Assembly (NCBI GenBank): GCA_021414085.1
Contig: JAIOPC010000011.1
Location: 1 to 64,000 of the forward strand
From: Actinomycetes bacterium
GTDB lineage: Bacteria; Actinomycetota; Acidimicrobiia; Acidimicrobiales; Ilumatobacteraceae
Direction of reading: 5' to 3'
DNA: 64,000 nucleotides
This document shows, in pieces, positions 44,126 to 51,600 of the stretch; within the stretch, counting starts at the first letter, position 1, and each line of letters begins with the position of its first letter. The notes beneath the pieces were generated by a model, which was given only the letters and a program-made list of their open reading frames with translations, was not told where the DNA came from and ran no database searches. A program made the position numbers and the translations under genes.

Positions 44126-44614
44126 GTGGCAGGCGGCAGTAACAAGACAGGTAAGCGTCCGTTTTGGGCGCACCAACTCGTCGAGTACATCCTCGGCGGC
44201 GCGTTGGTGGCGAGTGGCCTGCAAACCCAGACGCCCGTCATGCCCGCCGTAGTGGGCGGATTTCTCTTGCTCTACGCGGGGGCCACGCGCGGCGCGTTGG
44301 CAGCCTTTCGGCTGATCGACCGCCGTGTGCACCGCGTCGCCGATCCCGTGTTAGTCGTCGTCCAGATCGGGGCAGCGCTGCAGCCTTGGGTCTCGGTCGA
44401 TAACGGCACGCGCGTCATCATGATCGGCATCGCTGTCGTGCATCTCGTGGTATGGCTAGGCAGCAGCTTCACCCAGAAGGAAAAGCGGGTGAGTGCTGCG
44501 TCGACTGATCCATCTGCTGATCGCAGCACGGAACTCGGTCGTTCAGCGGGCCGTTTGGCAGCCAAGGGTGTCCGAGCTGTTCGAACGGCGAAAGCCAACC
44601 GCGCCGGCAAGTGA
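44126..44614 (+). CDS. Small membrane protein of unknown function
   Basis: A 162-residue protein with three or four hydrophobic segments (about 17-33, 36-56, 74-90 and 95-115) and a basic, alanine-rich C-terminal tail ending KANRAGK. No catalytic motif is visible. It starts with GTG directly after a -10-like TAGGCT, so it should have its own promoter separate from groESL. The stop lies 4 bp before the CapA-like gene, suggesting a two-gene unit. I do not recognise the family. Confidence 0.7.
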   Translation: MAGGSNKTGKRPFWAHQLVEYILGGALVASGLQTQTPVMPAVVGGFLLLYAGATRGALAAFRLIDRRVHRVADPVLVVVQIGAALQPWVSVDNGTRVIMIGIAVVHLVVWLGSSFTQKEKRVSAASTDPSADRSTELGRSAGRLAAKGVRAVRTAKANRAGK

Positions 44615-44618
44615 ATCG

Positions 44619-45815
44619 ATGAGGGCCGAGCGGAAGGTTGTGCTGTTTGCGTCGACGTGCGCAGTCTTCGTCGCGATGGGTATGCCCGCTGCGCTGGGCA
44701 CCGCAGCCAGCGGCTTTGGCAGCGACTTGCCACCTGCGCCTGCGCCAGCGGCTCCGTCGTCCACCGTCCCAGTCCCGACATCGACGACAACGCCACCTCC
44801 GCGAACGGTCTCCGTCGCTGCCGTCGGCGACTGGCTGTCTGAGCGGGCCGTGAACGGTGCCGCCGCGCAAGCCGCCGCGCCGGGTGTGCGCTACAACCAC
44901 GTGCCGTTACTCGAACCCCTGCGCGACCTCATCCAGAACGTCGATCTGGCGATCTGTCACATGGAAACGCCGATCGGTGAGCCGGGCGGTCTCGTTGGGG
45001 AGGTGTCGCACACGAACGGTTTCACGCAGTTCGTGGCGCCTTACGAAGTGGCAGCCGACTTGGGGCGTATCGGGTTCGATCGCTGCAGTACGGCTTCTAA
45101 CCACTCCCTGGATCTCGGCGTCGACGGCATTGAGAGCACGCTCGCCGCACTCGATACCGCGGGTATCACGCACACGGGCACTGCACGAACTGAGACAGAG
45201 TCGACACCGTCAGTGTTCGAGGTCAATGGCGTCAAGCTTGCGCACATCTCGTCGACGCTGGGCTCCGACGTGGGCTGGCCAAAAGACGACTGGCGAGTCA
45301 ACCAAAGTGTCCCGGCCAGCAACGTCATCGCCGATGTCGCGACGGCGCGAGCCGCCGGTGCGGAACTGGTAATCCTCAGTCTTCACATTCGTGCCGCCGG
45401 AGAGTCGGCGCCGCGAGCCTCCGAGCGTGCGCAGGTCGAAGAAATCACGTCGCACGTGAAGGTCGACCTGATCGTGATGCACGGGCCACACACCATCCAG
45501 CCGGTCGAGGTCGTGAACGACACCGTCGTGTACTGGAGTCTCGGCAACGTGATCTCCGGGATGGGCGAGGGCGACGGGCCGGCGAGCGATCGGCGGCGAC
45601 TGGATGGGCTGATGGCCCGGGTGGAGTTCACCGAGGCGCCAGATGGCTCGTGGTCGGCCGCGGCCACGGCAGTGTTGCTGTGCAACGTGCCCGGCAGCCG
45701 GATCGTGTATCCCGGAATCAGCACGCTTGCCGACCCGACCATCGACTCCAAGCTGCGCGACCAGCTGACCGCCTGTGAAAAGCGAAGTTCGCGAGTGGTT
45801 GCCGACCTGCGCTGA
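44619..45815 (+). CDS. CapA-like secreted metallophosphatase-fold protein
   Basis: A 398-residue protein with a signal peptide (residues 1-30: KVVLFASTCAVFVAMGMPAALG) and a Pro/Thr/Ser linker. The rest is a PGA_cap (CapA) domain: AVGDWLSERAV, NVDLAICHMETPIG, ASNHSLDLGVDGIESTLAALD, VILSLHIRAAGE, and VMHGPHTIQPVEVVNDTVVYWSLGNVIS. CapA proteins act in poly-gamma-glutamate export or capsule synthesis; some relatives are phosphatases. No other cap genes are nearby, so the role is open. ATG 44619 gives the signal peptide; the longer frame overlaps the preceding gene. Confidence 0.85.
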   Translation: MRAERKVVLFASTCAVFVAMGMPAALGTAASGFGSDLPPAPAPAAPSSTVPVPTSTTTPPPRTVSVAAVGDWLSERAVNGAAAQAAAPGVRYNHVPLLEPLRDLIQNVDLAICHMETPIGEPGGLVGEVSHTNGFTQFVAPYEVAADLGRIGFDRCSTASNHSLDLGVDGIESTLAALDTAGITHTGTARTETESTPSVFEVNGVKLAHISSTLGSDVGWPKDDWRVNQSVPASNVIADVATARAAGAELVILSLHIRAAGESAPRASERAQVEEITSHVKVDLIVMHGPHTIQPVEVVNDTVVYWSLGNVISGMGEGDGPASDRRRLDGLMARVEFTEAPDGSWSAAATAVLLCNVPGSRIVYPGISTLADPTIDSKLRDQLTACEKRSSRVVADLR

Positions 45816-45839
45816 CTCTGGCGGCAATCGTCAGAACGC

Positions 45840-45863
45840 AAAAGCCCTGGTCAGGGGCCTTTT
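45840..45863 (+). terminator. Hairpin terminator after the CapA-like gene
   Basis: AAAAGCCCTG and CAGGGGCCTTTT form an imperfect stem with a short loop, ending in a TTTT run at 45860-45863. It lies 25 bp after the stop and just before the next promoter. Confidence 0.6.
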
Positions 45864-45873
45864 GGCGGATGCC

Positions 45874-45902
45874 TCGCAATGTGATCGTAACATTGCTAGC
45901 CT
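45874..45902 (+). promoter_or_regulatory. Promoter region of NlpC/P60 gene 1 with shared motif
   Basis: TCGCAATG-N3-TCGTAACATT (45874-45894) is followed by the -10-like TAGCCT (45897-45902), 9 nt before the ATG. The same two blocks with the same N3 spacing precede the paralogue at 53218. GCAAT-N6-GTAAC resembles a direct-repeat response-regulator site such as that of MtrA; this comparison is from memory. Confidence 0.6.
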
Positions 45903-45911
45903 CGTAGCTTC

Positions 45912-47015
45912 ATGAGCCGGCGACTCAGGACCCCATCGATCGTGGCTATCTGCGCGCTCTCAGTGTCCCTGCTCGCCGGTCCCCAGGTTGTCAAGGCCGA
46001 CGGCGTCGACGATGCCAAGAAGAAATTGGCCCAAATCCTCGACGACCTCGAAAACCTGCGCAACGAAATGGCGCAGGTCGTTGAGGACTACGACGGCGCA
46101 CTCGACCGGCAGGAGACCTTGTCGGTCGAAATCGAAGCAGCGCAGACCCGTGTCGACGAGATGACGGTAACTCTCGGCGACGTCCAGGGCGTCGTGCAGC
46201 AGATTGCCATCAACAAGTACACATCCGGCGACTCGTTCGCGCTCAGCCCGCTCTTCTCAAATGCTGCCTCATACAGTCTTGCTGGGCAGCGTTCGGCACT
46301 ATCGACGATCGCGATCAATAGCGGTGAAGGCAGCATCGACGATCTGGAAGCAATCGTCGACGATCTTGCCGCCGAGCGTGCTGTCCTCGCCACTAAGCAG
46401 GAGGAAGCGGCGCAACTGATCGCCACTCTCGAAACCAAGAAGGTCGACATGGCCGCCTTGGAAGAGGACTACCTCGCCCGTTACTCGAAAGCGGAGAAGG
46501 AACTTGGCAAGGCCAAGTTGCGCGCCGCCGAGGCGGCCCGGGAACGGGCGGCGAAGGCGCAAGAAGAGATGGCCCGCGCGGTGCGTCAACAGCAGCTCGA
46601 CGCGCTTCCGCGTGGCGCTGGCGCCCGAGCCCGCTACACGGGCGACGTGCCAGCGGTCTCTGGCAGCGCCGGCATTGCAGTCGCCGCCGCGTACGCCCAG
46701 ATCGGCGTCCCGTATGTTTCGTTTGCAGCATCGCCCGACATTGGCTTCGACTGCTCGGGTCTCACGCAATGGGTGTGGGGGCGCGCCGGCGTGAAGCTGC
46801 CGCATCAAAGCGGCGCTCAGTCGCGGGTCATGCCAGAGGTCAATCGCGAAGACATGCAGCCCGGCGACCTCGTCTTCTATCAACGGTTTCCCATGCATCA
46901 CGTTGCGATCTATGTCGGCAACGACATGGTGATTTCGGCACCGGCGCCAGGCAAATACGTCTCGCTGGTGAAGATCAACTGGAACAACGTCACCAGCATC
47001 GGCCGACCCGGCTGA
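45912..47015 (+). CDS. Secreted NlpC/P60 peptidoglycan endopeptidase, coiled-coil type (1)
   Basis: A 367-residue RipA/PcsB-like protein: signal peptide (1-29), a long coiled coil (30-230), and an NlpC/P60 domain (about 255-367). The nucleophile is Cys281 in FDCSGLTQW and the base His330 in HHVAIYVG. The usual third residue, His in the paralogue (IHAYSPG), is Ser here (ISAPAPG). Such enzymes cleave stem peptides during cell separation and are often controlled through the coiled coil by FtsEX. It is not linked to ftsEX here. The paralogue at 53218 shares the whole architecture. Confidence 0.92.
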   Translation: MSRRLRTPSIVAICALSVSLLAGPQVVKADGVDDAKKKLAQILDDLENLRNEMAQVVEDYDGALDRQETLSVEIEAAQTRVDEMTVTLGDVQGVVQQIAINKYTSGDSFALSPLFSNAASYSLAGQRSALSTIAINSGEGSIDDLEAIVDDLAAERAVLATKQEEAAQLIATLETKKVDMAALEEDYLARYSKAEKELGKAKLRAAEAARERAAKAQEEMARAVRQQQLDALPRGAGARARYTGDVPAVSGSAGIAVAAAYAQIGVPYVSFAASPDIGFDCSGLTQWVWGRAGVKLPHQSGAQSRVMPEVNREDMQPGDLVFYQRFPMHHVAIYVGNDMVISAPAPGKYVSLVKINWNNVTSIGRPG

Positions 47016-47057
47016 GCCCTGCGCGCTTGTGCGCTGCGGCCTCTCGCGGGTCGGGCG

Positions 47058-48164
47058 TCAGGGATTGACGGCTAGCGCGTAGCGAATCGCCTCGGCCACC
47101 TGTGGTGCCCGATAGCGGGCGTAGCTGTCGGTGAGGTGGCTGTCGTCGCTGTACACGACCACGCCCGCGATCACCGCCGGGCAGAACGTGTCGGTGCAGA
47201 ACCAGTTCGACGGGTCGACATAGGTGGCGTGGTGCAATGGCGCCGTGTCAGCAAGTACGGCCAAGCGCTCGCTGAGTACCGCTTCGGAGCGCGAGTTGCC
47301 ACACGGTGCGATGTCTTGTTGGTGGGCGCTCAGGCACAGAGGAATGTTGTCGCCGTTGGACTTCGGGGTATCGCCGATCACCAGCGTTTTGGCGCCCGAG
47401 GCAGTCATGGCATCGAGGGTGCGGCCGAGCCCGGCGCCCCACTCGCGGATGGCGTCGGATCCGCGATGACCCACCACGCCGCGGCGCGTCAGCATCGGAA
47501 ACACAACGAGGTCGGCGTGCAGGTCGCTGATGTACTGCACTGCGTTCTCGCGCCAGATATCACACTCGGGGTATGGGGCGTCGAGCACGTCCCGGTTGAC
47601 CGCGGAGTACACCGAGACATCGGCCATCGGGCAGCCGCGCTTGGTGACGGTGACGATCTTCCAGTGGTTGGCCTTGCCTGCTTCGTCGAACGCGCCGAAC
47701 CAGGCCGCGACATGCGAGTCGCCCGCGATTACTACGACGACATCCGATGTCGTGTCGCCGTACTCGCACGGCAACCCTGAAGGGGCGGTCGCGCCCCAGC
47801 CAACATGGCAACCGTTGTCTTCCAGTGGCGAGATGTCGGAACGTGCAGTCTTGATCGGTGTGCCCTCGGGCACCGGGCCAAGTGCCGCCGCCTCGATCAC
47901 GTCGGCTAGCACCGCGGTGTCGATGGTGGGCAGCGTGGTGGTGGTTGTCGTGGCCGCGATGGTTGTGCTGGTGGAGGTGGTGGCTGCCGTCGTCGTTGCC
48001 GCGATCGTCGTTGTTGGAGCGGCAGTGGTGCCGCCAGCGGATTCTGCGGCGGCATTGCTGTCGGCTTCCGAACACGCCGAGGTGGCAGTCAGTAAACCTG
48101 CTAGCAAAATCATTGCCAGACGCGTTGAGTACACACACCGCCGGTCGCCGTTCACGTCACGCAT
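47058..48164 (-). CDS. Exported SGNH-domain protein
   Basis: A 368-residue protein: signal sequence with a possible lipoprotein cysteine (LLTATSAC), a Thr/Ala-rich linker of about 50 residues, then an SGNH domain. The catalytic serine lies in VIAGDSHVAAW and the Asp/His pair in DDSHLTDSYA near the C-terminus. This is the domain often fused to acyltransferase-3 membrane proteins that O-acylate surface glycans; here it stands alone. ATG 48164 was chosen, as the longer frame overlaps the convergent-side small gene. The substrate is unknown. Confidence 0.85.
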   Translation of the reverse strand: MRDVNGDRRCVYSTRLAMILLAGLLTATSACSEADSNAAAESAGGTTAAPTTTIAATTTAATTSTSTTIAATTTTTTLPTIDTAVLADVIEAAALGPVPEGTPIKTARSDISPLEDNGCHVGWGATAPSGLPCEYGDTTSDVVVVIAGDSHVAAWFGAFDEAGKANHWKIVTVTKRGCPMADVSVYSAVNRDVLDAPYPECDIWRENAVQYISDLHADLVVFPMLTRRGVVGHRGSDAIREWGAGLGRTLDAMTASGAKTLVIGDTPKSNGDNIPLCLSAHQQDIAPCGNSRSEAVLSERLAVLADTAPLHHATYVDPSNWFCTDTFCPAVIAGVVVYSDDSHLTDSYARYRAPQVAEAIRYALAVNP

Positions 48165-48184
48165 TCTACCGATGATCCCTTCGG

Positions 48185-48190
48185 TAGCCT
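48185..48190 (+). promoter_or_regulatory. Candidate -10 box for the gene at 48197
   Basis: TAGCCT lies 6 nt before the ATG at 48197; no Shine-Dalgarno is seen. Confidence 0.45.
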
Positions 48191-48196
48191 GGTCGC

Positions 48197-48364
48197 ATGG
48201 CCTTTGATCAACCACCGCCCGACTTAACCAAGCTGATCGCGGCGTGGGAGGAATTCGAGCGCGGTGAGCAGACTCCAGGCAAGGTGCTCGCCAAGATGAA
48301 AACCGCTGGTCTCGCGCAAGTGCTCGCGCAGCTGGCGAAGAGCGGCTGGACCCCCGCTGCCTAG
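48197..48364 (+). CDS. Small protein of 55 residues, unknown function
   Basis: A short frame starting MAFDQPPPDLTKLIAAWEEF, continuing as an amphipathic, predicted all-helical protein (GKVLAKMKTAGLAQVLAQL) and ending GWTPAA. The even mixture of charged and hydrophobic residues, the leaderless-type TAGCCT box 6 nt upstream, and its place just ahead of the Nudix gene argue that it is real. I recall similar short actinobacterial hypotheticals upstream of Nudix genes but cannot name a family. Confidence 0.65.
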   Translation: MAFDQPPPDLTKLIAAWEEFERGEQTPGKVLAKMKTAGLAQVLAQLAKSGWTPAA

Positions 48365-48452
48365 TCTGCAGTTTCCCCGGCCGGAAGGTTGGCGCCTCGG
48401 CGAGGGGCCACCGTGGCCAACACCAGCCGCTGTTGTTTCCACGCAAACCGTA

Positions 48453-49037
48453 ATGAGTCGCGTCGCGGAGCTGTCGTTGCCGGTCGTCAGCGCCGATGCG
48501 ACCAATGTGCGGCCGTCGGCTGTGCTGATCGTGCTCGCCGATGGGCCCAACGGAGCTGAAGTGCTGTTGACGCGGCGATCAATGAGTGTCAGCAGCCATC
48601 GCGGCGATGTCTGCTTTCCGGGCGGCCGTTTGGATGCGGGCGAAGATTCGTTGACTGCTGCGCTGCGCGAGGCGCACGAAGAAGTGGGCCTGGCATCAGA
48701 TCTGGTCACCGTTGCCGGCGAGTTGTACCCGATCGGTACGTACGTGAGCCGCAGTTGGATAGTGCCGATCGTTGGCCACATTGCCGAGCCACAAGCGCTG
48801 CAGGCATGTACGACCGAGGTCGACAGAGTCTTCTGGGTTTCGTTGGCCGATCTCACCCAACCTGGAGCCTTCCGCGAGGAGTGGTGGCCGCTTCCCTTTT
48901 CCGAACCGGCCGGTGAGCGACCGATCTACTTCTTCGACGTCGAGGGCGAGACCGTGTGGGGCGCGACAGCGCGTATGTTGCATCAGCTGTTGCGGGTGGC
49001 CCATCGCATCGAAGGCGACGAACCACCCGCAATCTGA
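48453..49037 (+). CDS. Nudix hydrolase, CoA-pyrophosphatase-like
   Basis: At least 194 residues with a full Nudix box GGRLDAGEDSLTAALREAHEEVGL (in segments: GRLDAGED, AALREAHEEVGL), preceded by SSHRGDVCFPG, the UPF0035 pattern of CoA or nucleotide pyrophosphatases. The open frame continues about 30 codons upstream of ATG 48453 (from about 48366), encoding FPRPEGWRLGEGPPWP, which looks like genuine Nudix N-terminus. The true start may therefore be a CTG near 48357-48366 just after the small gene. The start is uncertain, the function call firm. Confidence 0.88.
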   Translation: MSRVAELSLPVVSADATNVRPSAVLIVLADGPNGAEVLLTRRSMSVSSHRGDVCFPGGRLDAGEDSLTAALREAHEEVGLASDLVTVAGELYPIGTYVSRSWIVPIVGHIAEPQALQACTTEVDRVFWVSLADLTQPGAFREEWWPLPFSEPAGERPIYFFDVEGETVWGATARMLHQLLRVAHRIEGDEPPAI

Positions 49038-49060
49038 CTGTCGTTAATCAGACTGACGGC

Positions 49061-49525
49061 TTACGGTCCGCCTGCGATGCGCACGGCCTGGAAAAACGTG
49101 ACGGCCCACAAGTTGCATGTTGGCCGCAATGGCAACGCCCGACCGCGGCAGTGTGCCTTCATGTCTTTGAGGAACTGCTGGTCGACGCGCTTGCGATTCG
49201 TTGAGTTCCAGTAGGTGCGGCCACTGCCGTAACGCGACTCGAGCAACTGCAGGTTTCGATATCCGAAGTCGTGACGAACGCACGATTCGCGGAAGTCGAA
49301 CGAGCGCCCCGTGTCGCCGATCAGCGGGGCCGAGCAACCGTCGGTGGTCCAGTCGAACCACGGATCACCGGTTGCGCGTGTTGCGCTGAAGGTAGAGAGC
49401 GGAACCGAGAACGCCATCCGGGACACAAATGCCCAATCGGTGGTGGCACTGGGACCGGCTAGCGCCGGCGATACGACGGTCAGGAGACTCGTGACCGCGA
49501 CGAGCACTGCGAATCGAAATCGCAT
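49061..49525 (-). CDS. Secreted prokaryotic phospholipase A2
   Basis: A 154-residue protein with a signal peptide (about 1-23, ending PALA). The catalytic segment DGCSAPLIGDTGRSFDFRESCVRHDFGYRN (in parts) holds the His-Asp pair (CVRHDFGYRN) and conserved cysteines of the bacterial and fungal PLA2 family, which hydrolyses the sn-2 ester of phospholipids. A clean Shine-Dalgarno, AAGGAG, lies 6 nt before the ATG, unlike the leaderless genes around it. It could remodel its own lipids or attack others. Confidence 0.88.
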   Translation of the reverse strand: MRFRFAVLVAVTSLLTVVSPALAGPSATTDWAFVSRMAFSVPLSTFSATRATGDPWFDWTTDGCSAPLIGDTGRSFDFRESCVRHDFGYRNLQLLESRYGSGRTYWNSTNRKRVDQQFLKDMKAHCRGRALPLRPTCNLWAVTFFQAVRIAGGP

Positions 49526-49574
49526 GAAGTGCTCCTTGGTTATTCACTCACCCCATTTCGGGTGTGTCGCCGAT

Positions 49575-50987
49575 TCAACCCTCGGAAGCGAGCGATTGCA
49601 ACAAGTCCCACGCCGCTCGCACGTGCGTGGCCTCGGTGGCGCGGCCACCGACGGAGAGACGACACGCCACTTTGCCATCGAGCACGGTGCGTGTGAACAA
49701 TGCTTTGCCGCTGTCGTTGGCGGCAGCGATCAATGCATCAGTTGCAGAGTCGCCGGCAACCAGTCGCACGCACAACAGGTTCAGTGGGTGCGGTGCGACG
49801 ATCTCGAAGCGATCGTCGACGGCGACCCAGGAAGCAAGCTCCTGAGTGAGTTCGACGTGCCGGCGAATCATTGCAATTGCGTCACCAGCGCCGCCGGCCC
49901 GGATGGTGAACCACAACTTCAGCGCACGGAAGCGTCGACCGAGTGGGATCTGCCAGTCGCGGTAGTCGATCGCAGCGCCGCTCTCGGCGGCTGCAGAGCG
50001 TAGGTACTCGGGCAAGATGCTGAGCGCGCCGAGTAGCGCGCCGCGATCGGCGACGTAGAACAAGTCGCAATCGAAGTTGACGCCCATCCACTTGTGCGGG
50101 TTGGTGCAATAGCTGTCGGCAAGTTCGAGCCCGTCGTTCACCCAGCGGTACTCGGGCGCCAGCGCGGCAATACCGCTCATCGCCGCATCGACGTGTAGCC
50201 ACAGGTTCTCGCGCTGCGCGATCGCTCCGATGAGCGCGACTGGGTCGAACGCCAATGAGCTGGTGGTGCCCGCGGTAGCGCACACCCAAAACGGGGTCAG
50301 GCCAGCCGCACGATCAGCTGCAACCATTCGCGCCAAGTCGTCGGGACGCATTGCGAACGTTTCGTCGTGCGGCACGATGCGCAGATGTGCGGTACCGATG
50401 CCCGCCAGCCGCAGACCCTTCTCGATACTGCTGTGTGCTTGCGAGGTCGCGTAAGCGACGAGTTTCGTGGTGTCGCCCGTGACGTTGATCGCGCCGTCCG
50501 TGATGCGCCACCGGGCCGCGAGAATCGACGTCAGGGTTGCTTCACTGGCCGAGCCTTGGATTACGCCACCACCGGTAGCGCTTGTGCTGCGGAACTTGGC
50601 GGGTAGCCCGAGCAACTCCTGCATCCAATCGATCATCAGCGTCTCGACTTCGGTGCACGCGGGGCTCGTGACCCAGCTCATGCCCTGTACGCCCAGCCCG
50701 GCAGTTGCCAACTCGCCAAGAATCGCGGGGTAGCTGCTGTTGCCCGGAAAGTACGCGAAGAAGCTTGGGTGCTGCCAATGCGTGATGCCTGGCATCACCA
50801 ACTCGTCGAGGTCTTTGAGCATGGCGCTGAACGGTTCTGCGGCGGCAGGCGGATGTGCGGGCAGTGAGGCGCGGATGTCGCCCGGCTTCACTTGGCTGGC
50901 TACAGGAAACTGTTCGACGCCCTCGATGTACTCCGCAATCCAATCGATGAGTGCGTAGCCGTTGGTGCGGAACTCGTCGGGTGTCAT
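49575..50987 (-). CDS. PLP-dependent aromatic-L-amino-acid decarboxylase-like enzyme (group II)
   Basis: A 470-residue fold-type I PLP enzyme. MTPDEFRTNGYALIDWIAEY is the usual opening. HPSFFAYFPGNSS, GGGVIQGSASEA and WLHVDAA line the active site, and the PLP lysine lies in NPHKWMGVNFDCD. It should decarboxylate an aromatic amino acid (tryptophan, tyrosine or dopa); the exact substrate cannot be read from sequence. ATG 50987 overlaps the upstream small lipoprotein gene by 4 bp (ATGA), so the two form one unit. Confidence 0.9.
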   Translation of the reverse strand: MTPDEFRTNGYALIDWIAEYIEGVEQFPVASQVKPGDIRASLPAHPPAAAEPFSAMLKDLDELVMPGITHWQHPSFFAYFPGNSSYPAILGELATAGLGVQGMSWVTSPACTEVETLMIDWMQELLGLPAKFRSTSATGGGVIQGSASEATLTSILAARWRITDGAINVTGDTTKLVAYATSQAHSSIEKGLRLAGIGTAHLRIVPHDETFAMRPDDLARMVAADRAAGLTPFWVCATAGTTSSLAFDPVALIGAIAQRENLWLHVDAAMSGIAALAPEYRWVNDGLELADSYCTNPHKWMGVNFDCDLFYVADRGALLGALSILPEYLRSAAAESGAAIDYRDWQIPLGRRFRALKLWFTIRAGGAGDAIAMIRRHVELTQELASWVAVDDRFEIVAPHPLNLLCVRLVAGDSATDALIAAANDSGKALFTRTVLDGKVACRLSVGGRATEATHVRAAWDLLQSLASEG

Positions 50988-51343
50988 GGCTCGACCGGTG
51001 GCTCGATCGGTGGCGCAATGGCTGCATCCCGTGCGCGCACGCTGCGCACTACTCGCCAACCAATGAAGCCAATGCCGGCAAGGAGGAAACCGAATGTGAG
51101 GTACAGCTGCCAGCCGCCCTTGGACTCGCTGCCGCAATCAGGCCGCTCGACGGCACCGATGCAATCGCTGACGTTGTCGCGAGCCGGAAGGAACTCGTTG
51201 TCGCCCGTGAGCGCCGGACTCGTCTCGGCCGACGCGGCCGACTGATATGGGTTCTCGCCGCTACATCCGGCGGTCAGCGCGATGGCCAGCAGAACTGGCG
51301 CAAGAGCAGCAGGAAACAGGCGGCGGACTACGGTGGAGGCCAT
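50984..51343 (-). CDS. Small lipoprotein with C-terminal transmembrane helix
   Basis: A 119-residue protein: signal peptide with lipobox LTAGC (residues about 24-28), a short exterior segment with a Cys pair (DCIGAVERPDC), then a transmembrane helix (WQLYLTFGFLLAGIGFIGW) and a basic end RRSVRARD-like. No family is recognised. The ATG at 51343 overlaps, on the opposite strand, the ATG of the gene at 51342. It overlaps the decarboxylase gene by 4 bp. Confidence 0.7.
   Translation of the reverse strand: MASTVVRRLFPAALAPVLLAIALTAGCSGENPYQSAASAETSPALTGDNEFLPARDNVSDCIGAVERPDCGSESKGGWQLYLTFGFLLAGIGFIGWRVVRSVRARDAAIAPPIEPPVEP
51329..51334 (+). promoter_or_regulatory. Candidate -10 box for the gene at 51342
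   Basis: TACGGT lies 7 nt before the ATG at 51342. A GGAGG sits only 2 nt from the ATG, too close to act as a normal ribosome binding site. Confidence 0.4.
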
Positions 51344-51590
51344 GAGCAACGATCTAGAAGATACCCGCAAGGAACTGGACAAGGAATTCGAGCAGTTTCG
51401 CAAGCGCATCGGAAAGCTTCACGAGAAGCTCGAAGATCTCGGAAAGCTCGGACCCACCGACGACATCTACGAAGAGTTCAGCGATTTCGAAGACATCGTC
51501 AAAGAGATTCGTACCGGCGGCATGATCGGATCAGGCCTCAAGGGGCATCGCGAGGCTCGCGAAAAGTACAACGAGTCGCGCAACAAGTGA
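51342..51590 (+). CDS. Small charged helical protein of unknown function
   Basis: An 82-residue protein that is almost entirely charged helix: TRKELDKEFEQFRKRIGKLHEKLEDLGKL (in parts), with a middle segment DDIYEEFSDFEDIVKEI and a basic end. A coiled coil is likely in residues 5-35. ATG 51342 was chosen over upstream in-frame codons because of the TACGGT box at 7 nt. It precedes guaA by 10 bp and may be co-transcribed with it. No family is recognised. Confidence 0.65.
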   Translation: MSNDLEDTRKELDKEFEQFRKRIGKLHEKLEDLGKLGPTDDIYEEFSDFEDIVKEIRTGGMIGSGLKGHREAREKYNESRNK

Positions 51591-51600
51591 CGCGTAGCAA

